The notes under the pieces: generated by a model
Databases searched by the model: none
What the model was told of the DNA's origin: nothing
Seen by the model: only the letters and a program-made list of their open reading frames with translations
Origin: JBFHFS01 sp041583495
GTDB taxonomy: Bacteria > Bacteroidota > Bacteroidia > Bacteroidales > Marinilabiliaceae
Assembly (NCBI GenBank): GCA_041583495.1
Contig: JBFHFS010000016.1
Span: forward strand, 1-64,000
DNA length: 64,000 bases
Direction: 5' to 3'
Program-made: the position numbers and the translations under genes
Shown: piece by piece, positions 1 to 7,687 of the stretch
How positions within the stretch are numbered: position 1 is the stretch's first letter
Layout: each line of letters opens with the position of its first letter

Positions 1-42
1 CAGAAATTATTGCAGATAAGCCTGGAAGGCAGTGTGGGTTAA
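1..42 (+). CDS. sufB: SufB C-terminal end (partial)
   Basis: The first 42 bases read in frame as 13 codons ending in EGSVG and a TAA stop at 40-42. A C-terminal E-G-S-[IV]-G is typical of SufB, the scaffold subunit of the SufBCD complex that assembles Fe-S clusters in the cytoplasm. The gene continues to the left of the window. Position directly before sufC, 35 bases away, fits the usual sufBCDS order. The call rests on a short peptide plus context. Confidence 0.75.
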   Translation, partial: QKLLQISLEGSVG

Positions 43-77
43 ATCTTATATATCTAATAATTTTCAGAGATACGTTT

Positions 78-830
78 ATGCTTTCGATAAAGAAGTTACA
101 CGCAAAAATTGACAACAAGGAGATCCTCAGAGGCATTGACCTGGAGGTTCGACCCGGAGAGATTCATGCCATCATGGGACCCAATGGTTCCGGTAAGAGT
201 ACTCTGGCCTCCGTGTTGGCAGGGAATGAAGTGTTCGAGGTAAGTAAGGGGGAGGTCTCCTTTAACCAAAAGGACTTGCTGGAGATGTCGCCCGAAGACC
301 GGGCACGGGAAGGATTATTTCTCAGCTTTCAGTATCCTATCGAAATTCCCGGAGTGAGTATGGTCAATTTTATGCGTACCGCCCTGAATGAGGTGCGTAA
401 GTATAAAGGTGAAGGACCCCTGTCGGCCAGCGACTTCCTCAAGTTGATGCGGGAAAAGAAAAACCTGGTGGAGATCGATTCCAACCTGACCAACCGATCG
501 GTGAATGAAGGGTTCTCGGGCGGAGAGAAGAAAAAGAATGAGATTTTTCAGATGGCTATGCTCGAGCCTAAATTGGCTATCCTCGATGAAACCGATTCGG
601 GACTCGATATCGATGCCCTCAGAGTGGTGGCCAATGGCGTAAATAAATTACGCAGACCCGATAATGCCACGATTCTGATCACCCATTATCAGCGGTTGCT
701 CGAATACATTGTTCCCGATTACGTGCATGTGTTGTACCATGGCCGTATCGTTAAGACCGGCGGAAAAGAGCTGGCACTTAAGCTGGAAGAGCAGGGGTAC
801 GACTGGATAAAGAAAGAGTTCGACGATTAA
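78..830 (+). CDS. sufC: Fe-S cluster assembly ATPase SufC
   Basis: SufC is the ABC-type ATPase of the SufBC2D scaffold and drives the conformational change needed to build Fe-S clusters on SufB-SufD. The 250 residues are the normal family length. Walker A GPNGSGKST lies at 34-42, the signature region reads SGGEKKKNEI, close to the SufC form SGGEKKRNEI, and the Walker B stretch LAILDETDSGLDIDAL follows. It has no membrane segment, as expected for a soluble ABC protein. It sits between the end of sufB and sufD, with 16 bases to sufD, so it is part of one operon. Confidence 0.97.
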   Translation: MLSIKKLHAKIDNKEILRGIDLEVRPGEIHAIMGPNGSGKSTLASVLAGNEVFEVSKGEVSFNQKDLLEMSPEDRAREGLFLSFQYPIEIPGVSMVNFMRTALNEVRKYKGEGPLSASDFLKLMREKKNLVEIDSNLTNRSVNEGFSGGEKKKNEIFQMAMLEPKLAILDETDSGLDIDALRVVANGVNKLRRPDNATILITHYQRLLEYIVPDYVHVLYHGRIVKTGGKELALKLEEQGYDWIKKEFDD

Positions 831-846
831 AAAGGGGTGCATTAAC

Positions 847-2238
847 ATGACTAACATGGTTCAAAATATTTTATATAAGGAAGCCTCGTTCGCGGCCCTG
901 TTTGAGGAAAACCGTTCCCGTATTGAACAGAGAAGCTCCGGGGTACTTAACGCTCTGCGTGAGGAGGCCCTGGAGGCATTCAGTGTTTTGGGCATCCCCA
1001 CCAACAAAAATGAGGATTATAAGTATACCAACCTTCAGCCTCTGTTTGCCGGGGATTTAAATTATAATGTTCATCCGGAGGCCTTCACAGGTAAAGGAAA
1101 ACCTGATTTTTCCTGCGACGTGGATACCCTGGAGTCTCATACCATTGTCCTTGTTAATGGTTGGTTTTATCCCGAACATACTCCCGTCGACTTGCCCAAG
1201 GGCGTGCGCATCGGTAGCCTGGCCCAAATAGCTGAAGAAGATCCGGATTTTGTTGCTCAGCACTATGGGAAACTGGCCCCCTACCTGTCGGATGGCATGG
1301 TGGCACTGAATACCATGCTGGCTCAGGATGGCTTTGTGGTGCATGTGTCCAAAGGGGTGGTGGTGGAGAAACCCATCCAAATTGTAAACCTGTTATGGTC
1401 GGAGGAGTCCTTGATGACCACCCAGCGCAATCTCATCGTCCTCGAAGAGAACAGCGAAGCCCGGCTCATGATTTGCGATCATACCCTTTCGCCGCATCGG
1501 TATGCGGTGAACAGCGTGACTGAAATATTTGTGGGCAAGGAGGCCCGGTTCGATCTATACAACCTTCAAAATCAACATAATGCCACCACTCAGGTGGCCG
1601 GTTACTATCTTACCCAGGGCGAAAAATCCAGTGTTCAAACCTGTAATCTGACCCTCCATACCGGTGTGGGCCGAAACAATATTGAATTGAAACTGGCCGG
1701 AGAAAAGGCCGAAGGCCATGTCTATGGTCTCTACCTGCTGGATAAGAATCAGCATGTCGATAATTTTACCTACATCGACCATGCGGTGCCCGATTGCTAT
1801 AGCGATGAGCTGTTTAAAGGGGTGCTCGATGACCACTCCACCGGAGCCTTTGCCGGCAAAATAATGGTGCGTCCCGATGCCCAGCGAACCAATGCCTTTC
1901 AGACCAATAACAATTTGTTGCTTACCCGCGATGCCAAGATAAACACCAAGCCTCAGCTCGAGATCTATGCCGACGATGTGAAGTGTAGCCATGGCGCTAC
2001 CGTGGGGCAACTCGATGAAGAAGCCCTGTTTTACCTGCGTACCAGAGGGATCAATCTCTCCGAAGCCAACATATTGCTGAGGTATGCTTTTGCCTTTGAG
2101 GTGATTAAAAAAATTAAAGTGAAACCCTTACAGGACCAGATTCGGAATTTGGTGGAGAAACGTTTTCGTGGAGAGTTGGATAAGTGTACCTCCTGTGTGG
2201 TCTGTGAACAGAAAGGAACCGATGTCTCCTGTTCTTAG
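847..2238 (+). CDS. sufD: Fe-S cluster assembly protein SufD
   Basis: SufD pairs with SufB to form the scaffold on which the cluster is built. The 463-residue protein has the family's beta-helix region with the core motif HGATVGQLDEEALFYL near residues 380-395, followed by the helical C-terminal part. The tail carries four cysteines (C447, C450, C453, C462) in a CxxCxxC arrangement followed by a fourth; I do not know a role for it. The gene lies between sufC and sufS and is clearly in the operon. Confidence 0.95.
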   Translation: MTNMVQNILYKEASFAALFEENRSRIEQRSSGVLNALREEALEAFSVLGIPTNKNEDYKYTNLQPLFAGDLNYNVHPEAFTGKGKPDFSCDVDTLESHTIVLVNGWFYPEHTPVDLPKGVRIGSLAQIAEEDPDFVAQHYGKLAPYLSDGMVALNTMLAQDGFVVHVSKGVVVEKPIQIVNLLWSEESLMTTQRNLIVLEENSEARLMICDHTLSPHRYAVNSVTEIFVGKEARFDLYNLQNQHNATTQVAGYYLTQGEKSSVQTCNLTLHTGVGRNNIELKLAGEKAEGHVYGLYLLDKNQHVDNFTYIDHAVPDCYSDELFKGVLDDHSTGAFAGKIMVRPDAQRTNAFQTNNNLLLTRDAKINTKPQLEIYADDVKCSHGATVGQLDEEALFYLRTRGINLSEANILLRYAFAFEVIKKIKVKPLQDQIRNLVEKRFRGELDKCTSCVVCEQKGTDVSCS

Positions 2239-2315
2239 AACGCCTTCTTTTTTTAATGATCTACCGGCGGTAGATGTCTTATCCTTCTTTACCCGGTTGC
2301 TGAATTATTATTGCT

Positions 2316-3536
2316 ATGAGTCTTGATGTTGCCTCCATACGAAACGATTTTCCAATCCTGACCCAACAGGTGTATGGAAAGCCTCTTGTTTATCTCGACA
2401 ATGCCGCGACCACCCAAAAACCGAATCAGGTGATCGATGCTGTGGGGGCGGTTTACCGCGAATACAACAGCAACATCCACCGGGGAACCCACCACTTAAG
2501 TAATGTTTCTACCGAAGCATTCGAAAAGGCCCGGAAAAAGGTGGCTGAATTCATTAATGCTCCCGCCACCGAAGAGGTGATATTTACCAAAGGAACCACC
2601 GAAGCAATTAATTTGGTGGCTGCCAGTCTGGGGACTTCGCTCTTAAACAAAGGAGATGAGGTTATCCTCACCCAAGTGGAGCACCATGCCAATATTGTGC
2701 CCTGGCAATTGCTCGAAAAAAGAGTGGGAATACTGCTGAGAGTGGTGCCCGTGAGCGATCAGGGAGTGCTGGACATGGAAGCCTTCGAGGGTCTCTTTAA
2801 TGAGCGCACCAAACTGGTTGCCGTGGCCCATGTTAGCAATGTATTGGGAACCATCAACCCGGTGAAGGAGATGATTCAGATAGCCCATGCTCATAAGGTG
2901 CCCATCCTCATCGATGGGGCTCAGGCCATTCATCACCTCAGGGTGGATGTGCGGGAGCTGGACTGTGATTTCTATGTCTTCTCGGGTCACAAAATGTATG
3001 GGCCTACCGGAATCGGCGTGCTCTATGGTAAAAAAGTGTGGCTCGATAAAATGGAACCTTATCAGGGTGGGGGCGAGATGATTGGGTCTGTCTCCTTTTC
3101 AGGTACTACCTTTAATGAGTTGCCCTATAAGTTTGAGGCCGGAACCCCCAATTATGCAGGGGCCATCGGCCTGGGTGCCGCCATCGACTATCTCTCTCAA
3201 CTGGGGCTGGAGGAGGTGTGGCAATACGAGCACGAATTGTTTCTGTATGCCAGGAAGCAACTCAAATCCCTGCCTCATATAAGATTAATTGGAGAGGCGG
3301 CCGATCAATCCGGCGTTCAATCGTTTTTACTCGGCAACGCACACCCCTTTGATGTGGGGACCTTGCTGGATAAGCTGGGCATCGCCGTGCGAACCGGACA
3401 CCATTGCGCCCAGCCACTCATGGAGTGGTATCGAATCCCGGGAACCGTAAGGGCCTCCTTTGCATTCTATAATACCTTTCAGGAAATAGATGCGCTGGTA
3501 AATGCCCTGAAAAGAGTTTCGGGAATGTTGTTGTAA
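2316..3536 (+). CDS. sufS: Cysteine desulfurase SufS
   Basis: This is a PLP-dependent class V aminotransferase-fold enzyme that takes sulfur from L-cysteine and passes it, as persulfide, to SufE. The 406 residues match the family length. The PLP lysine is K226 in SGHKMYGPTG, and the catalytic cysteine is C364 in RTGHHCAQP; both have the same numbers as in E. coli SufS. The long active-site motif around C364 and the TGHHCAQ context mark group II (SufS) rather than IscS. Downstream sufE is its expected partner. Confidence 0.97.
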   Translation: MSLDVASIRNDFPILTQQVYGKPLVYLDNAATTQKPNQVIDAVGAVYREYNSNIHRGTHHLSNVSTEAFEKARKKVAEFINAPATEEVIFTKGTTEAINLVAASLGTSLLNKGDEVILTQVEHHANIVPWQLLEKRVGILLRVVPVSDQGVLDMEAFEGLFNERTKLVAVAHVSNVLGTINPVKEMIQIAHAHKVPILIDGAQAIHHLRVDVRELDCDFYVFSGHKMYGPTGIGVLYGKKVWLDKMEPYQGGGEMIGSVSFSGTTFNELPYKFEAGTPNYAGAIGLGAAIDYLSQLGLEEVWQYEHELFLYARKQLKSLPHIRLIGEAADQSGVQSFLLGNAHPFDVGTLLDKLGIAVRTGHHCAQPLMEWYRIPGTVRASFAFYNTFQEIDALVNALKRVSGMLL

Positions 3537-3684
3537 AATGCTTAACTATAGATAATTAACATCGAAATATAAACAATCCGTAAGGCCGCGGGTTCTACCT
3601 TTCAACGCATCGCCTTCTGTTAGAGGTTTTTGGCTTTTGACCCTATGGGTTTTTGTGTTTCAGAATTTAACTTTTAGCTTACCC

Positions 3685-4113
3685 ATGATGACCATTGAAG
3701 AGAAACAACAGGAAGTTATTGAAGAGTTTTCGGCCTTTAGCGACTGGATGGATAAATATTCCCTGCTTATTGAGCTGGGAAACGACCTTGACTCACTGGA
3801 GGAAGAGAATCGGGTTAGTCAAAACCTTATCGAAGGTTGTCAATCCAGGGTTTGGCTGCATGCTTCCATAAACCAGGGGCGTGTCTCTTATACTGCCGAC
3901 AGTGACGCCATTATTACCAAAGGAATCGCGGCTCTGTTGGTTAAGGTTTTGTCGGGTCATACCCCGGAGGAGATCTTACAGGCCGACCTGCATTTCATCG
4001 ATAAGATTGGCCTGAAAGAGCATCTTTCGCCTACCCGCTCCAATGGATTGGTCGCCATGGTAAAACAGATGCGGCTTTATGCGTTGGCTTTTAAAGCACA
4101 ACAAAAGGCTTAA
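3685..4113 (+). CDS. sufE: Sulfur acceptor protein SufE
   Basis: SufE accepts the persulfide from SufS and delivers sulfur to the SufBCD scaffold. About 142 residues, normal for the family. The acceptor cysteine lies in EGCQSRVWL and is residue 51 or 52 depending on which of the two adjacent ATG codons (3685, 3688) is used; C51 is the E. coli number, which favours 3688. An in-frame upstream ATG-equivalent reading from 3637 would add a 16-residue hydrophobic-rich extension not seen in SufE, so I reject it. A 148-base gap separates it from sufS. Confidence 0.94.
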   Translation: MMTIEEKQQEVIEEFSAFSDWMDKYSLLIELGNDLDSLEEENRVSQNLIEGCQSRVWLHASINQGRVSYTADSDAIITKGIAALLVKVLSGHTPEEILQADLHFIDKIGLKEHLSPTRSNGLVAMVKQMRLYALAFKAQQKA

Positions 4114-4160
4114 CCCTTTTTTCGGGGTGGTTCTGAAACACCCAATGGTGATGTGGATTA

Positions 4161-4493
4161 ATGAAATCTAGGATTATGAGCAGCGAGTTTTTAAATATGG
4201 AAGCGGAGATCGTAAAGGTGGTGAAAACCATCTTCGACCCGGAGATACCCATCAATATCTACGATTTGGGGTTGATTTATGAAGTTGAAGCCCTGGAGGA
4301 TGGTAAAGCACGTATATTAATGACTTTAACATCGCCCAACTGCCCGGTAGCCGAATCGCTTCCGCAGGAGGTTTACGATAAGGTGCTGGCCATCGAGGGG
4401 ATTACCGAAGTGGAGCTGAACCTTACCTTCGACCCGCCCTGGACCAAGGATATGCTCTCGGAGGAGGCCTTGCTGGAGTTAGGGTTGCTTTAA
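4161..4493 (+). CDS. SUF-associated MIP18/DUF59 family protein (SufT-like)
   Basis: The 110-residue protein is a MIP18-family (DUF59, FeS_assembly_P) member. It shows the family core FDPEIPINIYDLGLIYEV, then LTSPNCPVAESLP with the conserved cysteine, and ends with FDPPW. Members beside suf genes, often called SufT or SUF-associated protein, help mature Fe-S proteins, possibly by carrying clusters. The first ATG (4161) is used here; a second in-frame ATG at 4176 is equally possible. It is the last gene of the suf operon, 12 bases before queG. Confidence 0.9.
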   Translation: MKSRIMSSEFLNMEAEIVKVVKTIFDPEIPINIYDLGLIYEVEALEDGKARILMTLTSPNCPVAESLPQEVYDKVLAIEGITEVELNLTFDPPWTKDMLSEEALLELGLL

Positions 4494-4505
4494 AGGATTA
4501 GAAGA

Positions 4506-5456
4506 ATGAACGGGATCGTTGAACAACGAGGCCAAATGATTCGTGAGGAGGCTTTGCGTCTGGGGTTCGACCAGGTGGGCTTTACCTCCGCCGGCGAACT
4601 GACCCGAGAGGCCGGTTTCCTGGACCGGTGGCTGGACGCCGGTTATCACGCCGGCATGGATTATATGGCCCGCAACGTGGAGAAGCGAAATAACCCTTCA
4701 TTGTTGGTCCCGGAGGCTCGTTCGGTAATTGTGCTGCTTAAAAATTATGCCCAACCTCCGCATCAATCCCTTCAGTCGGGGCTTAAGATGGCCCGCTATG
4801 CCTGGGGTCGCGACTACCATAAGGTGTTAAAGGGTCGCCTTAAAACGTTGATGACCTACCTTCAAACCGAGGTAAGCCCGGAGGCTCAGGGCCGCTATTT
4901 TGTCGATTCGGCCCCCGTCTCCGAACGATCGCTGGCGGTAAGGGCCGGACTGGGGTGGCGGGGCAAAAACACCAACCTTCTGAATCATCGGCTGGGGTCG
5001 TATGTCTTCATCGCCACCATCATCTCAAATGTCGAGCTGCCGCTCCAAAATCCCGTTAAGGAGGCCTGTGGGAACTGCACCCGCTGTATCGATGCCTGTC
5101 CTACGGGGGCTCTGGAAAAACCCTACCTGCTCAATGCCCATAAATGCATCTCTTACCTTACCATCGAAAATAAGGAAGCGATCTCTCCCGAATTCAAGGG
5201 GCTTTTGGGGGATTGGATCTTCGGGTGCGACATCTGCCAGGAGGTGTGTCCCTGGAATGCCAAAATCCGTCCTCATAACGAGCCTGATTTTCAGTTGCGC
5301 GATGCCTTCAGAGATAAATCCCGCGACGAATGGATGGGAATGGATCCCGACACCTTCGACGAACTCTCCCAGGGAAGCCCCCTGCGACGCGCAAAATTTG
5401 AGGGCCTCATGCGTAATCTGGCGTTTGTGGAAGGTGAGAAGCAAAACCCCGCCTGA
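4506..5456 (+). CDS. queG: Epoxyqueuosine reductase QueG
   Basis: QueG carries out the last step of queuosine synthesis, reducing epoxyqueuosine in tRNA to queuosine with cobalamin and two [4Fe-4S] clusters. The N-terminal cobalamin-binding part contains the VDSAPVSERSLAVRAGLGW motif; two ferredoxin-like cluster sites follow, CGNCTRCIDACPTGAL (from C188) and GCDICQEVCPWN. The 316 residues correspond to the short form that lacks the C-terminal HEAT-like domain of longer homologues. It directly follows the suf genes, consistent with an Fe-S enzyme travelling with its assembly operon. Confidence 0.95.
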   Translation: MNGIVEQRGQMIREEALRLGFDQVGFTSAGELTREAGFLDRWLDAGYHAGMDYMARNVEKRNNPSLLVPEARSVIVLLKNYAQPPHQSLQSGLKMARYAWGRDYHKVLKGRLKTLMTYLQTEVSPEAQGRYFVDSAPVSERSLAVRAGLGWRGKNTNLLNHRLGSYVFIATIISNVELPLQNPVKEACGNCTRCIDACPTGALEKPYLLNAHKCISYLTIENKEAISPEFKGLLGDWIFGCDICQEVCPWNAKIRPHNEPDFQLRDAFRDKSRDEWMGMDPDTFDELSQGSPLRRAKFEGLMRNLAFVEGEKQNPA

Positions 5457-5592
5457 TGGCGATCATGTACTCCGGTGGTTCTTAATCTTCTGAAAAGCTT
5501 TCGTCTATCCCCTTTTAGCCTGTCTTCATTGGGGCCTCATGCCCTTTTTTCTGTGAAACGATCCCCGTAAAAACAGATGGGTTTACTTACCC

Positions 5593-5631
5593 TTTGGGAG
5601 GTTTAATTCTGCATAAATTTTGATAGATTTG
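5593..5631 (+). promoter_or_regulatory. Candidate Bacteroidetes promoter for the alpha/beta hydrolase
   Basis: An exact -7 box TAGATTTG (5624-5631) lies 24 bases before the ATG at 5656. The -33 side is weak: TTTA at 5602 gives an 18-base spacer, and the nearest TTTG (5593) is too far away. Confidence 0.45.
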
Positions 5632-5655
5632 TAGCTTGTAAGCAGGATTAAAAGT

Positions 5656-6504
5656 ATGGAGCATAAGGAGTTTAATCTCGTCTCGAAAGATGGGACCTAT
5701 TTGGCAGGCAGGTTTTGGAAACCCTCGGGTTATCCCAGAGCATCTCTCTGCATCGTGCATGGAATTGGCGAACATTCGGGCCGCTACGACAGCTGGGCCC
5801 GCAAATTTTGTGACAGGGGAATCATGGTTTACGCCATCGATCTCCGTGGACATGGGCATTCCGAAGGGCAGCGGGGACACATTGATCATCTGTCTGATTT
5901 TTTCGAGGATATAAATGCTCTGGTGCACCGGAGTAAACGCAATTGGGGCAATTTGCCACAGTTTATTTATGGCCATAGTATGGGTGGTGCCCTGGTGCTG
6001 AGTTTTTTGCTCAAGCGGCGACAGGATTTCTCGGGTGCCATCATTAGCTCGCCCTGGCTCCAGCTGGTTAAGCCTCCGGGGGCTTTTATTCAAAAAATGG
6101 CGACTTTCCTGGATAAGGTCCTGCCCCGAGTCTCTTTTCATACAGGGATAAAGTCCACCCAATTAACTCACCAGGCAGAGAGTCAGGCCGAAACCGACAA
6201 CGATAAGTTGATGCATCACCACATTTCTGTCCGGTTGTTTAACCAATTGAATGGGGCGACTCGTCAGGTTTTGAAACAGGCCGATGGTTTTTCTTTGCCT
6301 CTGTTTTTTTCACATGGCTCGGCAGATACGCTCACAAGCTTCGAGGCCACCCGGCATTTTGCCAGCCGTGTGGGGTTCATGGCAACATTTTTTTCTTCCG
6401 AAGGGGCCAGCCATGAAGTGCATCGGGAGGCCAATGCCGACGAATTTTTTGAAGGTATTATGAGATGGATGGAGCCGAAGCTTAAAAAAAACAGCCTTGT
6501 CTAA
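5656..6504 (+). CDS. Alpha/beta hydrolase, monoacylglycerol lipase-like
   Basis: A 282-residue serine hydrolase of the Hydrolase_4 (lysophospholipase/monoacylglycerol lipase) type. The oxyanion-side HGIGEHSGRY motif is near residue 38, the nucleophile elbow is GHSMGG with S108, and the other triad members are probably D224 (HGSADTL) and H253 (GASHEVH). No signal peptide is visible, so it should act in the cytoplasm on acylglycerols or lysophospholipids; the true substrate is not shown by the sequence. It has its own likely promoter and a 61-base gap to the GSCFA gene. Confidence 0.85.
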   Translation: MEHKEFNLVSKDGTYLAGRFWKPSGYPRASLCIVHGIGEHSGRYDSWARKFCDRGIMVYAIDLRGHGHSEGQRGHIDHLSDFFEDINALVHRSKRNWGNLPQFIYGHSMGGALVLSFLLKRRQDFSGAIISSPWLQLVKPPGAFIQKMATFLDKVLPRVSFHTGIKSTQLTHQAESQAETDNDKLMHHHISVRLFNQLNGATRQVLKQADGFSLPLFFSHGSADTLTSFEATRHFASRVGFMATFFSSEGASHEVHREANADEFFEGIMRWMEPKLKKNSLV

Positions 6505-6565
6505 CGCCTCTGGCAAGCTTTATGTAAGAGGGTTGAGAAGGTTTTAACCATTATAACAGCCTGGC

Positions 6566-7570
6566 ATGAACGATGAATTCCGAACAGTTGTTAAATTGGA
6601 TGGCTACTCGCCGCTCATCGGAGTGAACTCGAGGGTCATGCTCATGGGTTCCTGTTTTGCCGAAAATATTGGCGAGGCGTTTCACCGAAACAGATTGCCG
6701 GCATTGGTTAACCCAACAGGTATTGTCTATAATCCTTTTTCCATTGCCCGCTCGCTGGAGCTGTTAATCAACAATGAGGAGATTCTTCTTGAAGACCTGG
6801 CTTCACATGAGGAGCGGTGGCATTCATTCGATTTTCACGGGCGTTTCAGCGATGTGGATCCCGACGAAGCCCTGCGAAAAATGAACCTTTCGCTTAGGCA
6901 GGGACGGGCATTTCTAAAGGAGGCTTCCTATCTGATACTTACCCTGGGTACTGCCTATGTCTACGAGCGCAGGGATAATGGAAAGGTCGTGGCCAATTGT
7001 CACAAATTTCCTGATGCATTCTTTGCGCGGCATTTGCTCGACTACAGGCAGATTGTGGATCAATGGCAGGTGCTTATCGATCAGGTGAGGGACTTTAACC
7101 CTAACCTGAATATTGTGTTCACCGTTAGTCCGGTGCGACATTGGAAAGACGGCGCACATGGCAATCAGGTGAGTAAGTCGGTGTTGTTTTTGGCCATTGA
7201 GGAGCTTGGTAAACGGTTCGATAGGGTGAGTTACTTCCCCTCCTATGAAATAATTTTGGATGAATTGCGCGATTATCGATTCTACGATGAGAGCATGCTG
7301 CACCCTTCGCCCCAGGCCGTGAGATATGTCTGGAGTCGCTTCGGGAAAGCTCTTCTGTCACCTGAGGCAAGGGAATATATTCGCCAAACGACCAAGATTG
7401 CCAGTGCCCGTGAACACCGGCTGTTGGGGCAACCAACCCAGGCATACCGCCAGTTTCTGAATAAAATGTTGGCCCTTATCGACGAGGTCGGGACCAAATA
7501 TTCGGTTGCGCATCTCCAAAACGACAGGCTTTATTTTAAAGCGTTGCTTGAGAAACTTTATTTTGATTAG
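6566..7570 (+). CDS. GSCFA domain protein
   Basis: The 334-residue protein begins with a GSCFA domain, seen in VMLMGSCFAENIGEAF near residue 27 and LGTAYVYE near residue 130, with SPVRHWKDGAHGNQVSKS and the histidine of ESMLHPSPQAVRYVW further on. These blocks resemble those of SGNH-fold esterases, but the biochemical role of the family is not established. Bacteroidetes genomes commonly carry one copy. There is no signal peptide. It stands in line with the preceding hydrolase but operon membership is uncertain. Confidence 0.85.
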   Translation: MNDEFRTVVKLDGYSPLIGVNSRVMLMGSCFAENIGEAFHRNRLPALVNPTGIVYNPFSIARSLELLINNEEILLEDLASHEERWHSFDFHGRFSDVDPDEALRKMNLSLRQGRAFLKEASYLILTLGTAYVYERRDNGKVVANCHKFPDAFFARHLLDYRQIVDQWQVLIDQVRDFNPNLNIVFTVSPVRHWKDGAHGNQVSKSVLFLAIEELGKRFDRVSYFPSYEIILDELRDYRFYDESMLHPSPQAVRYVWSRFGKALLSPEAREYIRQTTKIASAREHRLLGQPTQAYRQFLNKMLALIDEVGTKYSVAHLQNDRLYFKALLEKLYFD

Positions 7571-7645
7571 TTTTATTTAACGGTAAATTCCTTGTGCAGA
7601 TTGATAATTTAAGGAAATCTACCTATATTAATACCATCTTATAAG

Positions 7646-7665
7646 ACCCTCACAGAGGGTTTTTT
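7646..7665 (+). terminator. Compact terminator-like hairpin before the debranching enzyme
   Basis: CCCTC (7647-7651), loop ACA, GAGGG (7655-7659) and six T. It lies 76 bases after the GSCFA stop and only 22 bases before the ATG of the next gene, so it could end the upstream transcript or act as a leader attenuator for the glycogen operon. Confidence 0.55.
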
Positions 7666-7687
7666 GGAATATTCTAATCAGCAAAAT

